A stretch of 64,000 nt of DNA, taken from Dorea_A sp016295505 (GTDB lineage Bacteria; Bacillota; Clostridia; Lachnospirales; Lachnospiraceae). Position 1 is the stretch's first letter. Each line of letters begins with the position of its first letter. Made by a program: the position numbers and the translations under genes. Below are positions 19,290-28,207 of the stretch, piece by piece. Where the stretch lies: positions 12,653-76,652 of the forward strand of contig NZ_JBDOHS010000013.1 of the NCBI RefSeq assembly GCF_039832105.1, written 5' to 3'. The notes beneath the pieces are model-generated. The model was not told the origin of the DNA. It searched no databases and saw only the letters and a program-made list of their open reading frames with translations.

Positions 19290-19372
19290 ACCGCCACCTG
19301 CATAAGCATTCTTAGCACGCAGTGCGAAACTGAAGTGCGTAAGCACGACGAATGCGCATGTCAGGTGGCGGT
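19290..19372. repeat. Branched palindromic element between hisA and secA
   Basis: Outer arms ACCGCCACCTG (19290-19300) and CAGGTGGCGGT (19362-19372) enclose further pairs (GCATTC with GAATGC) and two small internal hairpins, GCAC-GCA-GTGC and GTGC-GTAA-GCAC. The whole would fold like a cloverleaf but has no tRNA features. Together with the adjacent 24-bp inverted repeat it fills the 326-nt gap. It resembles a mobile palindromic intergenic repeat. Confidence 0.7.
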
Positions 19373-19401
19373 ACGGTGTGAATTACTAAAACAGTTCACT
19401 C

Positions 19402-20172
19402 CTACCTGTACTGTCTTACCTCCTGATAAGGAATCGTTCCTCCAAACAGATCCAGTGCACTTCCTATGGTAAAATCCAGCTTTCCATGTGAAATCTCCCG
19501 AAAATGCCGCAGATCCTCCAGACTTCCGATCCCCCCGGCATAAGTGACAGGTATCTGCTGCTGTTCGCTCAGGATTTCGATCAGTTCATCCTCCACTCCG
19601 GAAGCTTTTCCCTCCACATCTACTCCATGCACCAGAAATTCATCGCAGTATGCAGAAATCCTGCGAAGTATCTCTGCATCCAGTTTCACCTGAGTAAAGG
19701 TCTGCCACCGATTTGTCACAATATAATATTCTCCGTCCCTTTTCCGGCAGCTTACATCGATCACTACACGTTCTTTTCCTACCTCTTTGCAAAGTCCCTC
19801 CATTCGATCCCATTGGATCTCTCCATCCTGAAACACATATGAAGTCACGATCACATGACTTGCCCCTGCCTCGATATACTCTGCGGCATTTTCGGCTGTA
19901 ATGCCTCCGCCGACCTGAAGTCCGCCCGGATATGCCATCAGCGCCTTTACCGCCTGCATCTTTGTCTGTTCATAATACCCGGAAGATGGAGGATTCAAAA
20001 GAATCACATGTCCTCCCTTCAATCCGTCCTTCTGATACAGATGTGCAAAATAATCTGCATTCTGAACGGATGAAAAATTCTCCACTGCCTGATCATTTTC
20101 ATCCGTAAGACTTCCCCCCACAATCTGCTTAACTTTTCCATTATGAATATCAATACATGGTCTGAATCTCAT
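19402..20172 (-). CDS. hisA: HisA, eukaryotic-type phosphoribosylformimino-AICAR-P isomerase
   Basis: A 256-aa TIM-barrel isomerase of histidine synthesis. It matches the fungal/plant HIS6-like form rather than standard bacterial HisA: CIDIHNGKVKQIVGG at the N-terminus, LQVGGGI, VIVTS, SCRKRDGEYY, NRWQTFTQ, EFLVHGVDVEG, YAGGIGS, and SHGKLDFTIGSALDLFGG at the end. The start at 20172 is set by the conserved MRFRPCID opening. No other his gene is nearby, so it stands apart from any his operon. Confidence 0.92.
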   Translation of the reverse strand: MRFRPCIDIHNGKVKQIVGGSLTDENDQAVENFSSVQNADYFAHLYQKDGLKGGHVILLNPPSSGYYEQTKMQAVKALMAYPGGLQVGGGITAENAAEYIEAGASHVIVTSYVFQDGEIQWDRMEGLCKEVGKERVVIDVSCRKRDGEYYIVTNRWQTFTQVKLDAEILRRISAYCDEFLVHGVDVEGKASGVEDELIEILSEQQQIPVTYAGGIGSLEDLRHFREISHGKLDFTIGSALDLFGGTIPYQEVRQYR

Positions 20173-20247
20173 TATATGTACTCCTTGTATAGTATCTGCT
20201 GTTCTTTTCGGCATATTTTACCACACTAAAGCATTTAAGTCCAGTAA

Positions 20248-20298
20248 AAGAACTGCGGGGAATGCCTCCAATTCTTTTCGGCATTCCCCGCAGTTCTT
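20248..20298 (-). terminator. 19-bp perfect hairpin after the Asn-rich lipoprotein gene
   Basis: Arms 20248-20266 and 20280-20298 are exact complements with GC-rich cores (GCGGGGAATGCC). On the minus strand the stem ends in a short T-rich stretch. It lies between the lipoprotein stop and the hisA start. Confidence 0.75.
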
Positions 20299-20321
20299 AG
20301 TTTCTGATCCAAAGGATCTTA

Positions 20322-20660
20322 TTATTTCTGATTTTTTTCCATCGTATTGTTTGTATTGTCTGTACCGGTAGTGTTGTTCTTATCATTCAGTCCGGTATTG
20401 TTATTGTCTGTAGTATCATTCACAGTATTATTCGTATTATTATTGTTATCCAGACCATTTTCTATATTATCAATACCGTCTTGCACGTCATTTCCTATAT
20501 CTTCAACAACACCGCCATTGTTATTGTTATCTGTGGTTCCTTCCGTCGCAGCATTGTCATTGGCCGCGTTATCATCATTTGTATTATTGCCGCAGGCTGT
20601 AAGCCCCATCATCACTCCTGTACACATCAGAATTAATCCCCATTTTTTCAACTGTTTCAT
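20322..20660 (-). CDS. Asn/Asp/Thr-rich small lipoprotein
   Basis: A 112-aa predicted lipoprotein. The start at 20660 (MKQLKKWG) gives a signal peptide ending in the lipobox GLTAC with Cys23. The mature region is almost entirely Asn, Asp, Thr and Gly with short N-runs, and is probably disordered and exposed on the cell surface. A central segment, VVEDIGNDVQDGIDNIENGL, looks like a short amphipathic helix. No enzyme domain is seen. It is a single gene followed by a strong hairpin. Function unknown. Confidence 0.75.
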   Translation of the reverse strand: MKQLKKWGLILMCTGVMMGLTACGNNTNDDNAANDNAATEGTTDNNNNGGVVEDIGNDVQDGIDNIENGLDNNNNTNNTVNDTTDNNNTGLNDKNNTTGTDNTNNTMEKNQK

Positions 20661-20783
20661 TTTTGATCTCCCTTTCATGTATATTCATCTATAATCAAGT
20701 ATTACTTGTTGCTTGTAATATTTGCAGATTATGTCCGACATATACCATGGAAATCATGGGATTTTTTACTAATTATACATTTT

Positions 20784-22736
20784 TTACAGCCGTTCTGCAA
20801 TCTGACCGCTCCGATATGCTGCCATCAGGACTTCCAGATCCTCAATCTGTTCTTTCAGTTCTCTTCCTGTATCCGTATCTCCGACTTTTTTACGTTCCAG
20901 AACCCGTTCTACAACCGTACTGTCCGAATGAATATCACTTTCCTTTTCGATTGCTGCTTCCGTAGATTCAAATGGCTCATGTGCTGCAAGGATCAGACCA
21001 TAGGAATTGTAGATCAGTGTATATCCTGCAATTCCGGTTTCTTTCTGATAGGCTCTGGAAAATCCTCCGTCAATGACCAGCACTTTTCCACCGCATTTGA
21101 TCGGATTTTCTCCATCCTTACTCTTCACCGGAACATGACCATTAATAATGTAGGATCCTTCACTTGGAAGTCCGAATTCCTTCAGAATATTATTGATTAC
21201 TTTCTCATCTTCCAGCAGGCGGTAATATGCATTCTTTTTCTCTTTATGCGTCTCTTTTTCCGCAAGGAAATACCGTTCAAATGTAGCCATCTTATCCTTT
21301 CCGAACAGCGGCGAATTCTCACTGAGCCAGATGTACCACATCATATCTTTTCCACGTTCTCTTTCCTTCGGGTCCACCGCATAGAAGCCTTTTCTTACAT
21401 AGCTCTCCAGAATCTCATAGAGACTCCTTCCTTTATATGTATGTCCATAGAGACGCACTTTTTTCAATGATCCGTCTTCATTCAGCGGAACACAGCCATG
21501 ATACAGCAGATTGCCATTATATACCTTATACAATCCTCCTTTATTCAGAAGGAACTTCATATGACTCTGCAGCTTCTCACAATTGGTAAATGCCCGTTCC
21601 AGACGCTCCATGATATCCTCTTCTTCTTTGGTCAGAGCATATGGCTTTTTCGGATCAATCGTAGGGAAATTCTTATCAAGCAGTTCGTACTCCTGTCCGT
21701 CCAGCTCTATCGTTCCCTTTTCATAATCAATATGATGAAGCAGATTTCTCTTTTCCATCTTGAATCCCGGATTTTTCTTGATAATCTGACCTTCCACCTT
21801 GAACTGAATCACAGAGATTGCCTTGTGCATCTTGATATCCATCAGCATTTCACTCGGGTTGTAATTCGGGTGTCCTTTCAGTTTGAAGCACTCACATGGA
21901 TCATCCCTGTATGTGCTCATTGCAAATGTTGCCAGTGGAAGCAAATTGATTCCGTATCCTTCTTCCAGAATGTCCAGATTGCCGTAACGGGCGCAGATTC
22001 GGATCACATTTGCAATACATCCTCTCTGTCCTGCGGCAGCTCCCATCCACAATACATCATGATTTCCCCATTGAATATCTACGGAATGGTAACCCATCAG
22101 CTTATCCATAATAATGTGCGGTCCCGGACCTCTGTCAAATATATCCCCAACAATATGCAGATGATCGACCGTCAGTCTCTGAATCAGCTCGCACAGCGCA
22201 ATAATAAACTTCTCTGCCCTTCCGATCTCGATGATCGTATTGACAATAGAATTGTAATAAGATTCCTTATCCGTAATCTCTGATTTTTCAGTGATCAATT
22301 CTTCAATCACGTACGCAAAATCAGGCGGCAGTGCCTTTCTGACCTTAGAACGGGTATATTTGCTTGCCGTTCTCTTACATACCTCGATCAGACGGTACAG
22401 TGTAATCTTATACCAGTCTTCCATGTTTTCCTCAGTCTTTTTAATTCTGTCCATCTTTTCCTTCGGATAATAAATAAGAGTAGCAAGGGTCTGCTTCTCC
22501 CTGCTACTCATAGTATTTCCGAATACATCATCGATTTTACGGCGCACTGATCCTGATCCATTCTTAAGAACATGCGAAAAAGCCTCATATTCACCATGAA
22601 TATCAGTCAAAAAATGTTCCGTGCCTTTCGGCAGATTCAGAATCGCCTGCAGATTAATGATCTCCGTCGATGCTTTGGCGATGGTTGGATAAAGCTGAGA
22701 AAGTCTCTCCAGATACCTCTCTTCTAACTTTTTCAT
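20784..22736 (-). CDS. fbp: Fructose-1,6-bisphosphatase, class III
   Basis: A 650-aa class III FBPase, the gluconeogenic phosphatase of many Firmicutes. It belongs to the calcineurin-like phosphoesterase fold, with metal-binding motifs LTDIHGE (about 42-48), GDIFDRGPGPH and WGNHDVLWMG, and a late NGHVPVK motif. Length is typical for this class, which is unrelated in sequence to E. coli Fbp. It lies between a lipoprotein gene and dapB with gaps on both sides and is probably monocistronic. Confidence 0.96.
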   Translation of the reverse strand: MKKLEERYLERLSQLYPTIAKASTEIINLQAILNLPKGTEHFLTDIHGEYEAFSHVLKNGSGSVRRKIDDVFGNTMSSREKQTLATLIYYPKEKMDRIKKTEENMEDWYKITLYRLIEVCKRTASKYTRSKVRKALPPDFAYVIEELITEKSEITDKESYYNSIVNTIIEIGRAEKFIIALCELIQRLTVDHLHIVGDIFDRGPGPHIIMDKLMGYHSVDIQWGNHDVLWMGAAAGQRGCIANVIRICARYGNLDILEEGYGINLLPLATFAMSTYRDDPCECFKLKGHPNYNPSEMLMDIKMHKAISVIQFKVEGQIIKKNPGFKMEKRNLLHHIDYEKGTIELDGQEYELLDKNFPTIDPKKPYALTKEEEDIMERLERAFTNCEKLQSHMKFLLNKGGLYKVYNGNLLYHGCVPLNEDGSLKKVRLYGHTYKGRSLYEILESYVRKGFYAVDPKERERGKDMMWYIWLSENSPLFGKDKMATFERYFLAEKETHKEKKNAYYRLLEDEKVINNILKEFGLPSEGSYIINGHVPVKSKDGENPIKCGGKVLVIDGGFSRAYQKETGIAGYTLIYNSYGLILAAHEPFESTEAAIEKESDIHSDSTVVERVLERKKVGDTDTGRELKEQIEDLEVLMAAYRSGQIAERL

Positions 22737-22808
22737 AACTTCCTCCCATAATATAATAACATTCTATATCATACAGTTCTTTCCGAACTGAATATAGGCA
22801 TACCTGTC

Positions 22809-23576
22809 TTAAAATTGAATCACATCTGACATGTCATATCTTCCCGCCGGTTTCCCAGCCAGAAATCTTGCCGCTTCAACAGCACCTTTTCCAAATACGG
22901 CCTTGGAATAAGCTGTATGTCTGAACTCAATCACTTCGTCCGTTCCGGCGTAGATCACTTCATGGTCCCCAACAATCGTTCCGCCGCGAACTGCAGAGAT
23001 TCCAATCTCTTTTGCATCTCTTTTCTGACGCACCTGACTTCTGTCATATACATATGTATACTGATTGCCCACAGATTCATTGATAGAATCTGCCAGAGCG
23101 ATCGCAGTACCACTCGGTGCATCCAGTTTCTGATTGTGATGTCTTTCCACCAGTTCAATATCATAGCCTGCAGGAGAAAGTACCTTCGTTGCATCCTGCA
23201 GAAGCTTTAACAACAGATTAATTCCAAGCGACATATTGGCAGACTTCAGGACAGCCACCTTTTTTGCAGCCTCTTCCACTTTTGCAAGCTGCTCTTCAGA
23301 AAGGCCTGTCGTACACAGTACAACCGGAACCTGTCTTTCCACACAGTAATCAAGAAGTGCATCTATCGCTGCCGCGTTTGAAAAATCAATGATCACGTCC
23401 GCTTTTATATTACACTTTTCAATACTGTCAAAAACGGGATATTCATTTGGAATTCCCGTGTATTTATCAATTCCGGCAACCAGTTCAATCCCTTCACTGT
23501 TTTTTATGATATCCGTGATTACACGGCCCATATGTCCATTGCATCCATGCATGATTGCCTGTACCATCTTTTTCAT
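22809..23576 (-). CDS. dapB: 4-hydroxy-tetrahydrodipicolinate reductase
   Basis: A 255-aa DapB of the lysine/diaminopimelate pathway. It has the N-terminal dinucleotide motif HGCNGHMGR, the catalytic ELVERHHNQKLDAPSGTA segment, and the C-terminal EFRHTAYSKAVFGKGA. It uses NAD(P)H to reduce the DapA product. It follows dapA on the same strand, but a hairpin with a T-run lies in the gap. Confidence 0.97.
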   Translation of the reverse strand: MKKMVQAIMHGCNGHMGRVITDIIKNSEGIELVAGIDKYTGIPNEYPVFDSIEKCNIKADVIIDFSNAAAIDALLDYCVERQVPVVLCTTGLSEEQLAKVEEAAKKVAVLKSANMSLGINLLLKLLQDATKVLSPAGYDIELVERHHNQKLDAPSGTAIALADSINESVGNQYTYVYDRSQVRQKRDAKEIGISAVRGGTIVGDHEVIYAGTDEVIEFRHTAYSKAVFGKGAVEAARFLAGKPAGRYDMSDVIQF

Positions 23577-23594
23577 CCTCCTGTCACATCATGT

Positions 23595-23635
23595 TAAAAA
23601 AGGATATCATATATGTATCATCAGATATGATATCC
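23595..23635 (-). terminator. Intrinsic terminator or attenuator between dapA and dapB
   Basis: On the minus strand, GGATATCATAT pairs with ATATGATATCC across a 12-nt loop and is followed directly by TTTTTT. It would end most dapA transcripts or set a dapA:dapB ratio. Confidence 0.75.
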
Positions 23636-23677
23636 CTCTTATCTTTATTATTCTATATTGTACAACATTTTCTGTAA

Positions 23678-24568
23678 TTAAGCCAGTTTAATACCAAATT
23701 CCTTCATTGCCTTTGCAAGTGTTTCTTCATGTGCTTTTGAAATCTCTGTCAGCGGCATGCGAAGTGGTCCACAGTCTACACCCATCAGCTGCATCGCTTT
23801 TTTAACCGGAATCGGATTCACTTCACAGAATAACTGCTCAACCAGCGGGAGCGCCTTTAACTGCAGTGCTGCACTTCCTGCAATATCACCATTAAAGAAT
23901 TTTTCGCAGATATCATGCGTTTCATCCGGTGCAACATTGGATAATACAGAGATAACACCCTTTCCACCGAGCGAAAGAATTGGAACGATCTGGTCATCAT
24001 TACCGGAATACAGATCAACCTTACCGTCTGTCATAGCCATGATCTTTGCAATCTGAGAAATATTACCGGAAGCTTCCTTGATTCCGACAATATTATCTAC
24101 ATTTTTCACGAGTTCAGCAACCGTTGCAGGCTCGATATTGCATCCGGTTCTGCTCGCAACACTGTACATAATGATCGGTGCTTTTGCTTCCTTTGCAACG
24201 GCTGTAAAATGAGCGATCAGTCCATTCTGTGTTGCCTTATTATAATACGGCGTCACCAGAAGCAGTCCGTCTGCTCCGTACTCCGATGCCTCTTTGGACA
24301 TATCAATTGCGGTTCTCGTACAATTGGAGCCTGTTCCTGCAACGACCGGAATTCTTCCCTTTGCACGGTCGATCGTAAACTTCACACAATCCATGTGCTC
24401 TTCCTCTGTCATCGTAGCAGATTCACCCGTTGTACCACATATAATAATACAGTCTGTTTTTTTCTCGCAGTGAAAATCAATCAATTCATCCAGTTTATCA
24501 TAATTAATACTTCCATCTTCATGAAATGGTGTAACGATTGCCACACCGGCTCCTGTAAAAATAGCCAT
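23678..24568 (-). CDS. dapA: 4-hydroxy-tetrahydrodipicolinate synthase
   Basis: A 296-aa class I aldolase condensing pyruvate with aspartate semialdehyde. It has GTTGESATM at the phosphate/pyruvate site, the YYNKATQ tyrosine region and VGIKEASG with the Schiff-base lysine; these are the standard DapA landmarks. Length is normal. It precedes dapB on the same strand, separated by about 100 nt holding a terminator-like hairpin. Confidence 0.97.
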   Translation of the reverse strand: MAIFTGAGVAIVTPFHEDGSINYDKLDELIDFHCEKKTDCIIICGTTGESATMTEEEHMDCVKFTIDRAKGRIPVVAGTGSNCTRTAIDMSKEASEYGADGLLLVTPYYNKATQNGLIAHFTAVAKEAKAPIIMYSVASRTGCNIEPATVAELVKNVDNIVGIKEASGNISQIAKIMAMTDGKVDLYSGNDDQIVPILSLGGKGVISVLSNVAPDETHDICEKFFNGDIAGSAALQLKALPLVEQLFCEVNPIPVKKAMQLMGVDCGPLRMPLTEISKAHEETLAKAMKEFGIKLA

Positions 24569-24707
24569 AGCATTCTCCTGCCTTTCCTTATAACTATCAA
24601 AATTCTATCATCAAAGAAATGTGATGTCAATGGAATATTCTATTACAAACTGATACCCGCCAGATCTCTTTTCACTTCTCCTGCTATAATCAGACCCACC
24701 ACCATAT

Positions 24708-25337
24708 TTATTCTGCCAGACACTCCAGTTTACTGACGGACACTTCATATGCCGTTCGCTTTTCTGTCTCTGTATCCGTCAGCTTCTTAATATATTCTCT
24801 GCTCTGAATCCGTCCGATCACTTGTACATGTTCCCCGACCTCAAACGCAGAAGCATATCTTGCATTTCTTCCCCAGCATATGCACGGTATGTAATCAGAC
24901 TTTCCGTATGGCCGATTGACCGCCAGCAAAAGATCCGCAATCTCTCTTCCCAGCGGAGTTTTACGATATACCGGCTGCTTACAGATATAACCGTCCAGAA
25001 ATATATTATTTGTCTTGGCACCGTCCAGTTCTTCTTCTACAAAAGACACTTCTCTTACGAATACGGATAAAATCAATCTGTTCTTTTGCTCATCGTGCCT
25101 GTTGTAGGATCGAAACTGCCCGCTTGCCATGATGAACTCTCCGGTATAATCCCGGGATACATCCATCAGTCTTTCTGATATCATAAGCGGAATCCGGTCC
25201 TCTGAATTGCTGAGACGCCGCACACTTACATCCACCATATAGAATCCTTCGCCAAACACTTCATGACTGAATGTAAATGGTGACACAATCTCTCCCATAA
25301 TCGTTACCTGGTTGTTTTCAATGATCTTATCTGACAT
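24708..25337 (-). CDS. SSB-like protein with two OB-fold segments
   Basis: A 209-aa protein related to single-stranded DNA-binding proteins. Two OB-type segments are visible: about 9-95 (NQVTIMGEIVSPFTFSHE, ending GQFRSYN) and about 115-205 (NNIFLDGYICKQPVYRKTPLGREIADLLLAVNR..., ending HVQVIGRIQSREY). The second has the classic primosomal-PriB/SSB pattern TPLGREIADLLLAVNR. The start at 25337 (MSDKIIEN) is used because the upstream extension is non-conserved, hydrophobic and overlaps the typA promoter region. It lacks the acidic C-terminal SSB tip, so it is unlikely to be the main replication SSB. Confidence 0.8.
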   Translation of the reverse strand: MSDKIIENNQVTIMGEIVSPFTFSHEVFGEGFYMVDVSVRRLSNSEDRIPLMISERLMDVSRDYTGEFIMASGQFRSYNRHDEQKNRLILSVFVREVSFVEEELDGAKTNNIFLDGYICKQPVYRKTPLGREIADLLLAVNRPYGKSDYIPCICWGRNARYASAFEVGEHVQVIGRIQSREYIKKLTDTETEKRTAYEVSVSKLECLAE

Positions 25338-25421
25338 AATTTTACAATCTCCCTTCCTCTGAATCGTATTTTGAGTCATTACATAGTCTATGAACGGGAT
25401 CAGTATTTTAGAACGAAATAC

Positions 25422-25449
25422 TTGTAAAATTTGAAAAATGTGATAAACT
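25422..25449 (+). promoter_or_regulatory. Probable promoter for the typA operon
   Basis: TTGTAA (25422-25427), a 16-nt spacer and TAAACT (25444-25449) lie about 45 nt before the typA start. Confidence 0.5.
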
Positions 25450-25493
25450 AATGGAGTTATATATAAATATAGGAAGAGAAAAGGAAGATTCGT

Positions 25494-27320
25494 ATGAATA
25501 CAAAACGTGAAGATGTACGTAATATAGCGATTATTGCTCATGTTGATCATGGTAAGACAACTTTAGTAGACGAATTATTAAAACAAAGCGGTGTCTTCCG
25601 TGAGAATCAGGAAGTTGCCGAACGTGTCATGGACTCCAACGATATCGAAAGAGAACGTGGTATCACGATCCTTTCCAAAAACACTGCTGTTACTTACAAT
25701 GGTGTAAAGATCAATATCATTGATACTCCGGGTCATGCCGATTTTGGCGGCGAAGTAGAACGTGTCCTGAAGATGGTCAACGGTGTTATCCTTGTTGTTG
25801 ATGCTTTCGAAGGTGCAATGCCGCAGACCAAATTTGTGCTGAGAAAAGCACTTGACTTAAGCCTTCCTGTTATCGTCTGCATCAATAAGATTGACCGTCC
25901 GGAAGCAAGACCGGAAGAAGTGATCGATGAGGTTCTGGAACTTCTGATCGATCTGGGTGCTTCAGACGAACAGCTCGACTGTCCTTTCGTCTATGCATCT
26001 GCAAAAGCAGGCGTTGCTGTTCTGGATCTGTCTGATAAAGAACAGGATATGAAACCATTATTTGAAACCATTCTGGAATACATTCCTGCACCGGAGGGAG
26101 ACCCGGAAGCTCCCGGTCAGGTTCTGATCAGTACCATTGATTATAATGAATATGTCGGCCGTATCGGTATTGGAAAAGTTGATAACGGAACGATCTCCGT
26201 CAATCAGGATATGGTCGTTGTAAACCATCACAATCCTGACAAACAGCAAAAAGTAAAGATCAGTAAGCTCTATGAGTTTGACGGATTGAAAAAAGTAGAA
26301 GTAAAGGAAGCAACCATCGGATCCATCGTTGCGATCTCCGGTATCTCGGATATTTCCATCGGTGATACCCTCTGCTCTCCTGAGAACCCGGAACCTATTC
26401 CGTTCCAGAAGATCTCTGAACCGACCATAGCTATGGACTTTGTTGTGAATGACAGTCCTTTTGCAGGACTGGAAGGCAAATACGTGACCTCCCGTCATCT
26501 GCGTGACCGACTCTTAAGAGAGCTGAATACGGACGTCAGTCTCCGTGTCGAAGATACCGAAAACACAGACTGTTTCAAGGTATCCGGCCGTGGAGAGCTT
26601 CATCTGTCCGTATTGATTGAAAACATGCGCCGTGAAGGATATGAATTTGCGGTCAGCAAGGCAGAAGTACTCTATAAGCACGACGAAAAAGGAAAATTGC
26701 TGGAACCAATGGAAATTGCCTATATTGATGTTCCGGACGAATTTACCGGTGTCGTCATTGAAAAATTAAGCCAGAGAAAAGGCGAATTGCAGGCAATGGG
26801 AGCTGCCAACGGCGGATATACACGACTGGAATTCAAGATTCCATCCCGTGGTCTGATCGGTTACCGCGGCGATTTTTTAACAGACACCAAAGGAAATGGT
26901 ATCATGAATACTGCTTTTGACGGATATGCCCCATATAAAGGTGATATCCAGTACCGGAAACAGGGTTCCCTGATCGCATTTGAGACCGGTGAGTCCGTAA
27001 CCTACGGTCTGTTCAGTGCACAGGAACGTGGAATCCTCTTCATCGGACCCGGAGAAAAGGTATATTCAGGTATGGTAATCGGCGAAAATGCAAAGACTGA
27101 TGATATTGAAGTCAATGTATGTAAGACCAAACATCTGACCAATACCCGCTCTTCAAGCGCAGATGAGGCCCTTCGCCTGACTCCTCCTAAAATCTTAAGT
27201 CTGGAACAGGCAATTGATTTCATTGATACAGACGAATTACTGGAAGTAACTCCAAAATCTCTTCGTATCCGTAAGAAGATTCTGGATCCAAAAATGAGAA
27301 AACGAGGAAACAGATCATGA
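25494..27320 (+). CDS. typA: Translational GTPase TypA/BipA
   Basis: A 608-aa ribosome-associated GTPase. G1 is AHVDHGKTT (15-23), G2 RERGITI, G3 DTPGHADFGG and G4 NKIDRPEARP; EF-G-like domains III and V and the BipA-specific C-terminal domain (GPGEKVYSGMVIGE, then TPPKILSLEQAIDFI) follow. It supports ribosome assembly and stress adaptation. Its stop overlaps the next start by 4 nt, so the PAP2 gene is translationally coupled. Confidence 0.97.
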   Translation: MNTKREDVRNIAIIAHVDHGKTTLVDELLKQSGVFRENQEVAERVMDSNDIERERGITILSKNTAVTYNGVKINIIDTPGHADFGGEVERVLKMVNGVILVVDAFEGAMPQTKFVLRKALDLSLPVIVCINKIDRPEARPEEVIDEVLELLIDLGASDEQLDCPFVYASAKAGVAVLDLSDKEQDMKPLFETILEYIPAPEGDPEAPGQVLISTIDYNEYVGRIGIGKVDNGTISVNQDMVVVNHHNPDKQQKVKISKLYEFDGLKKVEVKEATIGSIVAISGISDISIGDTLCSPENPEPIPFQKISEPTIAMDFVVNDSPFAGLEGKYVTSRHLRDRLLRELNTDVSLRVEDTENTDCFKVSGRGELHLSVLIENMRREGYEFAVSKAEVLYKHDEKGKLLEPMEIAYIDVPDEFTGVVIEKLSQRKGELQAMGAANGGYTRLEFKIPSRGLIGYRGDFLTDTKGNGIMNTAFDGYAPYKGDIQYRKQGSLIAFETGESVTYGLFSAQERGILFIGPGEKVYSGMVIGENAKTDDIEVNVCKTKHLTNTRSSSADEALRLTPPKILSLEQAIDFIDTDELLEVTPKSLRIRKKILDPKMRKRGNRS

Positions 27321-28207
27321 CATTTTTATGGCTGTTAGAGGGGATCCGTACTCCCTTCTTAGACAAACTGATGCAGTTCATCACATATTTCGGCCAGGAA
27401 ATTATTATTATAGCGGTTATCTGCACACTGTACTGGTGTGTGGATAAGCGCTTTGCTTATCTTATGGGATTTACGTACTTCAGCGCCGGATTATGTGTAC
27501 AGACTTTAAAAATCACATTCCGCATCCCAAGGCCCTGGATACTGGATCCAACATTCCATGCAGTTGAAAGTGCCGTGCCGGGTGCCACCGGTTATTCCTT
27601 TCCGAGCGGACACACACAGGGGGCAACCTGCCTGTTCTTTCCGCTCGCACTGAAAGTAAGACGAACCTGGATGAAAGTACTCTGTATTCTGGCGTTTCTT
27701 GCAATCGGATTTTCAAGAATGTATCTTGGATGCCATACGCCTAAAGACGTCCTGACATCTATGATTCTTTCTTTGATCATCGCATCCTTGCTCTGGAAAT
27801 ATCAAAAATATATTCTGGATCAGGAAGAATTCCGAAAACCGATTGCTGCCCTTCTTATCATTTGCAGCGTTTTCGTAGCGGTCTACGCCCTGATTTTAAA
27901 CGGAAACGGCACAATTGAAACCAAGTACGCCATGGACTGCTGTAAAGCTTCCGGCGCAGGACTCGGGTTTGCGATCGGATGGTATCTGGAACAGACCCGT
28001 CTGAATTTTTCCACTTACTGCCACAGCCTGCATGCCCAGATCCTGAAGCTTCTGATCGGCCTTGCCGGTGCGCTGCTTCTTCGGAAGGGACTTCCTTTCC
28101 TTCTGGGAACTTCCATCTTGGCAAAAGCTGCAGAATACTTTATACTTGTGTTATGGGTACTCATAATATATCCATATCTATTCAGTAAAAGATTAAGGAG
28201 AGAATAA
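27317..28207 (+). CDS. PAP2-family membrane phosphatase
   Basis: A 296-aa integral membrane protein with several hydrophobic segments and the three PAP2 motifs: KITFRIPRP, PSGHTQG (catalytic His) and SRMYLGCHTPKDV. Such enzymes dephosphorylate lipid phosphates such as undecaprenyl pyrophosphate or phosphatidate; the substrate here is not determinable. It overlaps typA by 4 nt and shares one base with the following membrane-protein gene, making a tight three-gene unit. Confidence 0.88.
   Translation: MTFLWLLEGIRTPFLDKLMQFITYFGQEIIIIAVICTLYWCVDKRFAYLMGFTYFSAGLCVQTLKITFRIPRPWILDPTFHAVESAVPGATGYSFPSGHTQGATCLFFPLALKVRRTWMKVLCILAFLAIGFSRMYLGCHTPKDVLTSMILSLIIASLLWKYQKYILDQEEFRKPIAALLIICSVFVAVYALILNGNGTIETKYAMDCCKASGAGLGFAIGWYLEQTRLNFSTYCHSLHAQILKLLIGLAGALLLRKGLPFLLGTSILAKAAEYFILVLWVLIIYPYLFSKRLRRE

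Noticed and set aside
19290..19372. tRNA gene suggested by the cloverleaf-like fold
   Set aside because: There is no TTCRANY T-loop, no conserved D-loop and no anticodon stem of proper length.
20706..21470. A 254-codon plus-strand open frame
   Set aside because: Antisense to fbp, low-complexity composition and no family motif.
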